Positions 6,877-12,687 of a stretch of 12,687 bases of DNA are shown piece by piece (within the stretch, counting starts at the first letter, position 1; every line of letters starts with the position of its first letter). This DNA comes from Methylotenera_A sp031417915 (GTDB taxonomy: Bacteria; Pseudomonadota; Gammaproteobacteria; Burkholderiales; Methylophilaceae). A model generated the notes under the pieces. It searched no databases, had not been told where the DNA came from, and saw nothing but the letters and a program-made list of their open reading frames with translations. The DNA is taken from assembly GCA_031417915.1 (NCBI GenBank), contig JANOWN010000016.1:1-12687 (forward strand). The letters run 5' to 3'. A program made the position numbers and the translations under genes.

Positions 6877-6935
6877 GCACGTTGCAAAAATCGCACAAAA
6901 AATTGCAAGTTTTTATATAAATTCAAGGAGATAGC

Positions 6936-7244
6936 ATGAAAGTTTTATTATCAATGATCGCAGTAGCCGCCATGTTATTGGCGGGTCAAGCCAATGCGTC
7001 ACAAGCATTGGCACAAAAAAGTGGCTGTTTAGCTTGTCATAGTGTGGATAAAAAAGTATTAGGCCCATCTTTTAAAGATGTTGCTGCTAAATACAAAGGT
7101 GACAAAGGTGCTGAAGCTAAATTAGTGGCTAAAGTTAAAGCGGGTGGTAGCGGCGTTTGGGGTCCTATGCCAATGCCAGCAAATAGTCCGCAAGTAAAAG
7201 ACGAAGATATTAAATCTATCGTTCAGTGGATTTTGTCACTTTAG
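6936..7244 (+). CDS. Periplasmic class I cytochrome c (c551/c552 type)
   Basis: A 102-residue precursor. Residues 1-21 are a signal peptide (MKVLLSMIAVAAMLLAGQANA) with likely cleavage after ANA, leaving a mature protein of about 81 residues, the usual size of Pseudomonas c551-type cytochromes. The haem site is CLACH (Cys31, Cys34, axial His35). The segment WGPMPMPAN (75-83) corresponds to the Met-ligand loop, with Met80 the likely sixth iron ligand, and the C-terminal helix ends SIVQWILSL. It carries electrons in the periplasm, for example to a terminal oxidase or, in methylotrophs, from a methanol dehydrogenase cytochrome; which partner is unknown. The ribosome site AAGGAG (6925-6930) lies five bases before the ATG. 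It is a single-gene unit followed by a strong terminator. Confidence 0.95.
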   Translation: MKVLLSMIAVAAMLLAGQANASQALAQKSGCLACHSVDKKVLGPSFKDVAAKYKGDKGAEAKLVAKVKAGGSGVWGPMPMPANSPQVKDEDIKSIVQWILSL

Positions 7245-7268
7245 TATTTTTATTGGAATTTTGTCACT
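7230..7268 (+). repeat. 11-bp direct repeat at the 3' end of the cytochrome gene
   Basis: ATTTTGTCACT occurs at 7230-7240, encoding the last residues of the cytochrome, and again at 7258-7268 in the spacer, 28 bases apart. It could be a remnant of a small tandem duplication. The second copy is part of an imperfect inverted repeat: TCACTAGAA at 7264-7272 against TTCAAGTGA at 7274-7282, one mismatch. Confidence 0.45.
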
Positions 7269-7286
7269 AGAATTTCAAGTGATATA

Positions 7287-7321
7287 AATAAAAAAGCCAG
7301 CTAGATGCTGGCTTTTTTATT
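7287..7321. terminator. Strong bidirectional rho-independent terminator
   Basis: The GC core GCCAGC (7296-7301) pairs with GCTGGC (7307-7312) around loop TAGAT. A-rich sequence on the left and TTTTTT on the right extend the pairing to about 15 bp. Both strands therefore show a hairpin followed by a U run. It ends the cytochrome transcript from the left and the permease transcript from the right, whose stop lies 18 bases away. Confidence 0.93.
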
Positions 7322-7339
7322 GGCTATGGTTTGAATTAA

Positions 7340-8737
7340 TTAACGATTAAGTTTGCTATGTTTGAATGAATAAGCGAAATAAAACACGACGCCAATTACA
7401 ATCCACCATAAAAAGCGTTCCCAAGTTGAGCTTGGCAAGAAAGTCATGAGCGCTCCGCAAGAGAGTATGCCGAGCACTGGAATGAGCGGGTTCCAAGGAT
7501 TTTTAAACGGCCGATGTAAATTGGGCTGGCGAATGCGCAACACAATGACGCCCACGCACACCATGACAAACGCAGCCAATGTGCCAATGTTCACAGTTTC
7601 TGCTAATTCGCCCAGCGGAAAAAAACCTGCGACTAAAGACACCACAAAGCCACACATCAGGATAATACGCGTAGGCGTTTGGCGGTCTGGATTAATTGTG
7701 GAGAAAATAGGTGAAATTAGTCCATCATGGCTCATGGCGAATAAAATGCGTGTTAAGCCATATAAAAGTACCAAAAGTACGGTAATTAAGCCCGCCAATA
7801 CACCCGTAGCCACCAATGTGGACGCCCAAGTGTACCCCAGTTTAGTGAGCGCATAAGCCACGGGCGATGCGGTGTTAAGTTCAGTGTAAGGCACAACGCC
7901 AGTGAGTATGGCAGAGACAATAATGTAAATAATAGTGCAAAATGCTAATGATGCAAGTAAGCCAATCGGTAAATCCCGCTGTGGGTTTTTACATTCTTCA
8001 GCTGCGGTAGAAACGGCATCAAATCCAAAATAGGCAAAAAATACCAGCGAAGCACCTGCTAGCACACCTATATTTTTGCCGTTATCTAGCGTTTCAAACC
8101 AGCCAAATGGCATGAATGGTTGCCAGTTATCCGTATTTAAGTGGCCGATAGCCAGTGCAATAAAAATGGCGATGGTGGATAATTTAATCACCACGATGAT
8201 GTTGTTCACGCGGGCGCTTTCTTTAACGCCTAGAACTAACAAAGCGGTCAGTAGCCAAATAATGGTGAACGCGGGTAAGTTGATGCTACCACCCAGCATT
8301 GGCGCTTTAGTGAGCGCTTCGGGCAGATATATATTGAAATTGGCGAGTGTGTTGATAAAATAACCTGACCAACCGTTGGCAACCGCAGCCGCACCTACAC
8401 CATATTCCAGCAGTAAAATCCAGCCCATAAGCCAAGCAATAAACTCACCAAAGGCGACATAGCTATAACCATAAGCGCTACCTGAGCCGCCAATAGAGGC
8501 AGCCAGCTCGGCATAGGCAAGCGCTGCAAAACCAGAGGCAACGCCCGCAAAGATAAAGGAAAGTATAACGGCAGGGCCAGATTGCGTAGCCGCTGCAAGG
8601 CCAGTGAGCACGAAGATGCCTGTACCAATGGCGCAGCCAATGCCAAGCAAGGCTAAATCGAATGCAGTGAGGCATTTTTTCAGACCGCTAGTGCCGTGTG
8701 CGATAACGGGTTTGGTGCGTAAAAGTTGTTTTAACAT
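7340..8737 (-). CDS. APC-family amino acid permease
   Basis: An inner-membrane amino acid transporter of the APC superfamily, closest in pattern to the cationic amino acid transporter group (YfnA/CAT type). It has about 12 or more hydrophobic segments, the family's first-helix motif GIGCAIGTGIFVLTG, then FAALAYAELAASIGGSGSAY, and FFAYFGFDAVSTAAEECKNP in the middle. The longest frame begins at ATG 8746, but the AAGGGG ribosome site (8752-8747) abuts that codon. I chose the ATG at 8737-8735, nine bases from the site, giving 465 residues. The substrate cannot be told from the sequence. It follows hemF by about 35 bases with no terminator between, so it is probably the last gene of the purH-purD-hemF transcript, ending at the shared terminator. 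Confidence 0.9.
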   Translation of the reverse strand: MLKQLLRTKPVIAHGTSGLKKCLTAFDLALLGIGCAIGTGIFVLTGLAAATQSGPAVILSFIFAGVASGFAALAYAELAASIGGSGSAYGYSYVAFGEFIAWLMGWILLLEYGVGAAAVANGWSGYFINTLANFNIYLPEALTKAPMLGGSINLPAFTIIWLLTALLVLGVKESARVNNIIVVIKLSTIAIFIALAIGHLNTDNWQPFMPFGWFETLDNGKNIGVLAGASLVFFAYFGFDAVSTAAEECKNPQRDLPIGLLASLAFCTIIYIIVSAILTGVVPYTELNTASPVAYALTKLGYTWASTLVATGVLAGLITVLLVLLYGLTRILFAMSHDGLISPIFSTINPDRQTPTRIILMCGFVVSLVAGFFPLGELAETVNIGTLAAFVMVCVGVIVLRIRQPNLHRPFKNPWNPLIPVLGILSCGALMTFLPSSTWERFLWWIVIGVVFYFAYSFKHSKLNR

Positions 8738-8772
8738 GTTTATCATCCCCTTTTACGGCTAGTTTACCGCAA

Positions 8773-9681
8773 TTACAGCCAATCTTTATCGATTAAAAAA
8801 TCTGTATAAAGTTTGGCCTCGGCACTACCGTTTTCGGGTTTCCAATCGTAGCGCCATTTCACAATTGGTGGCATCGACATCAATATTGATTCTGTGCGTC
8901 CGTTTGATTGCAAACCAAACAATGTGCCGCGATCGAACACCAGGTTAAACTCCACATAGCGACCACGCCGATAGGCTTGAAAGTCGCGCTCATGTTCAGC
9001 GTAAGTGGTATCTTTGCGGCGCTGTAAAATGGGCAAATAGGCCTGTAAAAAGCTATCGCCCACTGCGCGTTGTAGCGCAAAACTTTGTTCAAAACCAAGC
9101 TCGCTAAAGTCATCAAAGAAAATGCCGCCAATGCCGCGTGGTTCTTTGCGATGTTTCAAGTAAAAATATTCGTCACATTGTTTTTTAAATTGTGGGTAAT
9201 AAGCTGGGTTAAAGCCATCTAGTGCGGTTTTGTTGGTGCGGTGAAAATGTACGCAGTCTTCTTCAAAGCCATAATAAGGTGTTAAATCCATGCCGCCGCC
9301 AAACCACCAAATTGGCGCCTCGCTTTCTTTTTCTGCCACAAAAAAACGAATGTTCATGTGCACGGTGGGTGCATATGGATTGCGCGGATGTAGCACGAGT
9401 GACACGCCCATGGCTTGCCAGGCGCGCCCAGCGGCCTCGGGGTGTGCAACTGTTGCGGCGGGCGGGAGTTTATTGCCGAGCACATGCGAAAAACCAACGC
9501 CAGCGCGCTCGAACACATTACCACCTTCTAACATGCAGCTATTGCCACCGCCGCCTTCTGGACGTTGCCAGCTATCGTGCAAAAAAGTTTTGCCGTCCAC
9601 CAACTCTAAGGCTTCAATAATTTTAGCTTGTAAGCTCTGCAGGTAATTTAAAACGGCTTCCGCATTTAATGAGGTGCTCAA
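8773..9681 (-). CDS. hemF: Oxygen-dependent coproporphyrinogen III oxidase
   Basis: HemF carries out the aerobic oxidative decarboxylation of coproporphyrinogen III to protoporphyrinogen IX in haem synthesis, in the cytoplasm. The 302 residues match E. coli HemF (299) in size. Motifs are SWQRPEGGGGNSCML (37-51), SLVLHPRNPYAPTVHMNIR (94-112), WWFGGGMDLTPYY (125-137), FHRTN (146-150), GIFFDDF (186-192) and the C-terminal EFNLVFDRGTLFGLQSNGR (244-262). His98, His108, His147 and His177 match the four conserved histidines reported for the E. coli enzyme. The start is TTG at 9681: purD's stop lies six bases upstream, no ATG occurs in frame until residue 50, and AAGGGA (9698-9693) gives a ribosome site nine bases before the TTG. 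Confidence 0.97.
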   Translation of the reverse strand: MSTSLNAEAVLNYLQSLQAKIIEALELVDGKTFLHDSWQRPEGGGGNSCMLEGGNVFERAGVGFSHVLGNKLPPAATVAHPEAAGRAWQAMGVSLVLHPRNPYAPTVHMNIRFFVAEKESEAPIWWFGGGMDLTPYYGFEEDCVHFHRTNKTALDGFNPAYYPQFKKQCDEYFYLKHRKEPRGIGGIFFDDFSELGFEQSFALQRAVGDSFLQAYLPILQRRKDTTYAEHERDFQAYRRGRYVEFNLVFDRGTLFGLQSNGRTESILMSMPPIVKWRYDWKPENGSAEAKLYTDFLIDKDWL

Positions 9682-9687
9682 AATAAC

Positions 9688-10956
9688 TTATCCCTTAATG
9701 GCTCGAAAACCAATATCGGTACGGTGCTGTGCGCCATCAAATTTTATATCATTTACTATTTTATAAGCTTGTTGCTGCGCAAATTTTACGGTTTCACCCA
9801 GCGCGGTCACGCACAATACGCGGCCACCGCTGGTGACGACTTTGCAGTCTTTGAGTTGCGTACCTGCATGAAAAACTTGTGCGTCTTGTACATATTTTGG
9901 TAGCCCGGTAATTTCATCGCCTAATCTTGGCGTATCTGGGTAATTGTGAGAGGCCATCACCACGCCTAGCGCGGTGCGTCTATCCCATTCCGCCTCTGCT
10001 AAATTTAATGTGCCAGCAATTGCATGCTCAGCCAGCGCCACAAAGTCAGATTTCAAACGCAACATAATCGGCTGCGTTTCAGGGTCGCCCATACGGCAGT
10101 TAAATTCCAACGTTTTAATGCTGCCATCTGGCGAAATCATCAAGCCCGCATAGAGAAAGCCTGTGTAAGGAATGCCATCCTTCGCCATGCCTTCCACGGT
10201 GGGGCGAATCACTTCGCGTAGCGCACGCGCATGGATTTCTGGTGTCACGCAGGGCGCGGGTGAATACGCACCCATGCCGCCAGTATTTGGCCCTTGGTCG
10301 CCATCGAGTAATCTTTTATGGTCTTGGCTGGTAGCAAGTGCGAGTATATTTTTGCCATCCACCATCACAATAAAGCTGGCTTCTTCGCCCGTTAAAAATT
10401 CTTCAATCACAACTCTAGAACCTGCTGAGCCTAGTTTATTGTCGGCCAGCATGGCATCAATCGCTGCATGTGCTTCGTCTAAGTTCATCGCAACCACAAC
10501 GCCTTTGCCAGCTGCTAAACCATCAGCTTTAACTACAATTGGCGCGCCTTCTGCGCTTACGTAATCATGTGCTTTTTGTGCATCGGTGAAGGTTTGATAT
10601 TTTGCGGTTGGAATGCCGTGGCGTTGCATAAATGCTTTGGCAAAATCTTTGGAGCTTTCTAATTGCGCCGCTGCTTTGGTTGGGCCAAAGATTTTAAGAT
10701 TATTTGCACGAAAAACATCCACAACGCCCTGAGAAAGCGGTGCTTCAGGACCAACAATCGTCAGCCCAATTTGCTCTTTTTGCGCAAAGGCTAATAAATC
10801 GGTCACGCTAGAAATAGGCACGTTCACCATATCAGGGTTAGTTGCGGTGCCAGCATTACCAGGCGCCACATACACGCGGCTAACGGCCTTATTTTGAGCG
10901 ATTTTCCAAGCTAGTGCGTGTTCACGACCACCACTACCGATGACTAATATTTTCAT
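9688..10956 (-). CDS. purD: Phosphoribosylamine-glycine ligase (GAR synthetase)
   Basis: PurD joins glycine to 5-phosphoribosylamine using ATP, the second step of purine synthesis. The 422-residue length is typical. The N-terminal nucleotide-fold motif is MKILVIGSGGREHALAWK (1-18). The ATP-grasp domain shows IVGPEAPLSQG (67-77), IVVKADGLAAGKGV (140-153), QDHKRLLDGDQGPNTGGMGA (211-230) and the signature FNCRMGDPETQPIMLR (285-300), with the C-terminal domain from about 328. It begins two bases after the purH stop and ends six bases before hemF, so translation is probably coupled along the operon. The TAA stop and ribosome site for hemF are embedded in its end. Confidence 0.98.
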   Translation of the reverse strand: MKILVIGSGGREHALAWKIAQNKAVSRVYVAPGNAGTATNPDMVNVPISSVTDLLAFAQKEQIGLTIVGPEAPLSQGVVDVFRANNLKIFGPTKAAAQLESSKDFAKAFMQRHGIPTAKYQTFTDAQKAHDYVSAEGAPIVVKADGLAAGKGVVVAMNLDEAHAAIDAMLADNKLGSAGSRVVIEEFLTGEEASFIVMVDGKNILALATSQDHKRLLDGDQGPNTGGMGAYSPAPCVTPEIHARALREVIRPTVEGMAKDGIPYTGFLYAGLMISPDGSIKTLEFNCRMGDPETQPIMLRLKSDFVALAEHAIAGTLNLAEAEWDRRTALGVVMASHNYPDTPRLGDEITGLPKYVQDAQVFHAGTQLKDCKVVTSGGRVLCVTALGETVKFAQQQAYKIVNDIKFDGAQHRTDIGFRAIKG

Positions 10957-10958
10957 AC

Positions 10959-12545
10959 TTAGTGCCTAAAATGGCGGATGCCTGTTGTGACCATGACTAG
11001 ATTATGCTCATCTGCAGCATTAATTACTTCTTCATCGCGCATGCTACCGCCTGGGTGAATAACACAAGCCGCTCCGGCGACAGCGAGTGCGTCTATTCCG
11101 TCTCTAAAAGGGAAAAATGCATCCGATGCGACAACGGAGCCTTGCAAATTTAATCCAGCATTTTGCGCTTTAATGGCAGCGATTTTAGTGCTATCCACGC
11201 GGCTCATTTGTCCAGCGCCCACGCCCAACGTCATGCCGTCGCCGCAGAACACAATCGCATTACTTTTCACATATTTGGCGACATTCCACGCAAATAATAA
11301 ATCAGCCATTTGTGTAGGAGTTGGATGTTTTTTGGTCACAATTTTTAAATCAGTTTGCGAAATTTCGTGATTATCCGCAGTTTGAACCAATAAGCCAGAG
11401 CCAACGCGCTTGCTGTCGTACGAGTTGCGGCCTTGTTCCCACGCGCTATTTCCACCTTTTGGCAACGCGATTTTCAGCACGCGCACATTGGCTTTTGCTT
11501 TAAGTAAATTGAGCGCGTCAGTGCTAAAGTCTGGCGCAATCAAGACTTCCATAAACTGTTTAGAAACTGCTTCGACAGTAGCTAAATCAACGCTGGTGTT
11601 AAACGCAATAATGCCTCCGAAAGCAGAAGTTGGGTCAGTTTGAAAGGCTTTGCTGTAAGCTTCCAGCGCATCCTTGCCAAGTGCCACGCCGCATGGATTG
11701 GCGTGTTTGACGATGACGCAGGCCGTGCTTGAGAATGACTTTACTGTTTCCCAAGCGGCATCCGCATCGGCAATATTGTTATAGCTTAACTCTTTGCCTT
11801 GTAGTTGTTGCGCGCTTACCAGCGAGCCTGGTGCTGGCCATAAATCGCGATAAAACGCTGCGCTTTGGTGCGGGTTTTCGCCGTAGCGTAAATCTTGCAC
11901 TTTCACAAACCGCGAATTCATTTGCGCGGGGAACTCATCACGCGTACCGTCTGCACTAAAGCTAGATAAATAATCGCTAATCGCTGCATCGTAATTGCTA
12001 ATACGGTTAAACGCAGCCACAGAAAGTTTGAATTTATATGCTCTGGAAGCCTCACCGTTATTGGTCTGCAGCTCGGTTAAAAAATCAGCATATTGGCTTG
12101 CATCAGTTAAAACAGCGACATCTTGCCAATTTTTTGCTGCACTACGCACCATGGCTGGGCCGCCAATATCGATGTTTTCAATCGCGTCTTCCAGCGTGCA
12201 ATTGGGTTTGGCAACAGTCGCTTCAAATGGGTATAAATTGACTACCAATAAATCAATATTCGGGATGCCTTGAGCTTGCATCGCTGCCACGTGCTCTGGC
12301 AAATCGCGCCTACCTAATAAGCCGCCATGCACTTTTGGGTGCAGCGTTTTTACGCGGCCATCGAGCATTTCGGGGAAGTTTGTATAGTCACCTACCTCAA
12401 CCACAGGAATATTGTTGTCGCGAAACAGTTTAGCGGTGCCGCCAGTGGAAAGAATTTCAATATCTAATTTAATTAAAGCTTTGGCCAGCTCAATCACGCC
12501 GGTTTTGTCTGATACGCTGATGAGTGCGCGTTTGATAGTTTCCAT
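10959..12545 (-). CDS. purH: Bifunctional AICAR transformylase/IMP cyclohydrolase
   Basis: PurH carries out the last two steps of IMP synthesis: formylation of AICAR with 10-formyl-tetrahydrofolate and ring closure of FAICAR to IMP. At 528 residues it matches E. coli (529). Residues 1 to about 195 are the MGS-like IMP cyclohydrolase domain, with LISVSDKTG (8-16), STGGTAKLF (33-41), MLDGRVKTLHPKVHGGLL (60-77) and NIDIGGPAMVRSAAKN (124-139). The transformylase domain follows, with LRYGENPHQ (219-227), VKHANPCG (279-286; catalytic Lys280 and His281), AFGGIIAFN (308-316) and the end motif IHPGGSMRDEEVI. ATG 12545 has an AAGAG ribosome site. It lies 35 bases after the fis stop, an order common in Betaproteobacteria. 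Confidence 0.98.
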   Translation of the reverse strand: METIKRALISVSDKTGVIELAKALIKLDIEILSTGGTAKLFRDNNIPVVEVGDYTNFPEMLDGRVKTLHPKVHGGLLGRRDLPEHVAAMQAQGIPNIDLLVVNLYPFEATVAKPNCTLEDAIENIDIGGPAMVRSAAKNWQDVAVLTDASQYADFLTELQTNNGEASRAYKFKLSVAAFNRISNYDAAISDYLSSFSADGTRDEFPAQMNSRFVKVQDLRYGENPHQSAAFYRDLWPAPGSLVSAQQLQGKELSYNNIADADAAWETVKSFSSTACVIVKHANPCGVALGKDALEAYSKAFQTDPTSAFGGIIAFNTSVDLATVEAVSKQFMEVLIAPDFSTDALNLLKAKANVRVLKIALPKGGNSAWEQGRNSYDSKRVGSGLLVQTADNHEISQTDLKIVTKKHPTPTQMADLLFAWNVAKYVKSNAIVFCGDGMTLGVGAGQMSRVDSTKIAAIKAQNAGLNLQGSVVASDAFFPFRDGIDALAVAGAACVIHPGGSMRDEEVINAADEHNLVMVTTGIRHFRH

Positions 12546-12580
12546 GAAAAACTCTTAAGATAAAATAATAGAAAATGTCA

Positions 12581-12687
12581 CTAATTTAAGTTGTATTCGG
12601 CCATTTTTTTGCGCAAGGTGTTGCGGTTTAAGCCTAAAATCTCTGCCGCCTTGCTTTGGTTGCCGCCAACTTTATGCAATATAAATT
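12581..12687 (-). CDS. fis: DNA-binding protein Fis, C-terminal fragment
   Basis: The last 34 residues of a protein that enters from the right edge, read on the - strand and ending in TAG (12583-12581). The fragment ILHKVGGNQSKAAEILGLNR followed by NTLRKKMAEYNLN is the helix-turn-helix of the Fis/NtrC-C-terminal type. A protein ending right after this motif fits Fis, a small nucleoid-associated protein that bends DNA and affects transcription and recombination, rather than a full NtrC regulator. Its place just before purH also fits fis in Betaproteobacteria. The N-terminus lies outside the window, so an NtrC-family regulator cannot be fully excluded. Confidence 0.85.
   Translation of the reverse strand, partial: FILHKVGGNQSKAAEILGLNRNTLRKKMAEYNLN

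Noticed and set aside
9222..9646. Two + strand frames of 118 and 132 codons
   Set aside because: They overlap hemF on the opposite strand, are rich in Arg, Pro or Cys without domain pattern, and have no supporting ribosome site.
10172..10564. + strand frame of 130 codons opposite purD
   Set aside because: It is an antisense shadow of conserved purD codons with low-complexity Ala/Ser composition.
1..12687. Mobile element, CRISPR array, prophage or defence island
   Set aside because: No transposase, integrase, regular spaced repeats, terminal inverted repeats or abrupt change of composition was seen; the genes are housekeeping types.

Overview
The window looks like an ordinary chromosomal segment of a betaproteobacterium, most probably a Methylophilaceae/Methylotenera-type organism. 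This is inference: moderately AT-rich DNA, a fis-purH-purD-hemF gene order familiar from Betaproteobacteria, and protein variants close to that group. I see no transposase, integrase, phage gene, CRISPR array, tRNA or rRNA.

Layout. Bases 1-765 (+ strand) hold the 3' end of the carbon-starvation/pyruvate transporter gene cstA, its small partner ybdD one base later, and a TIGR03643/DUF2805 gene whose start overlaps the ybdD stop. Bases 769-948 (- strand) contain a 59-codon reading frame with a strong ribosome binding site, facing the DUF2805 gene tail to tail; it matches no family I know. Bases 949-1121 are AT-rich and non-coding, with two small inverted repeats. lgt (lipoprotein maturation, - strand) and ilvD (branched-chain amino acid synthesis, + strand) diverge from a 68-bp spacer. 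ilvD is followed closely by a hexose-6-phosphate mutarotase (YeaD type), which overlaps the start of a large thioredoxin-domain protein (DUF255/YyaL type); the three probably form one operon ending at 6829. A single gene for a small periplasmic cytochrome c (c551/c552 type) follows with its own leader. A strong bidirectional terminator at 7287-7321 separates it from the left-running block.

From 12687 back to 7340 (- strand), the 3' end of fis precedes purH, purD, hemF and an APC-family amino acid permease. The gaps are very small (35, 2, 6 and about 35 bases), so these are probably co-transcribed. purH and purD encode purine biosynthesis enzymes, hemF the oxygen-dependent step of haem synthesis, and the permease imports amino acids.

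Most of the window is housekeeping metabolism. The least explained items are the 59-aa small protein, the DUF2805 gene tied to cstA-ybdD, and the coupling of a sugar-phosphate mutarotase to a DUF255 protein. I did not find evidence for a new defence, mobile or secondary-metabolite system.
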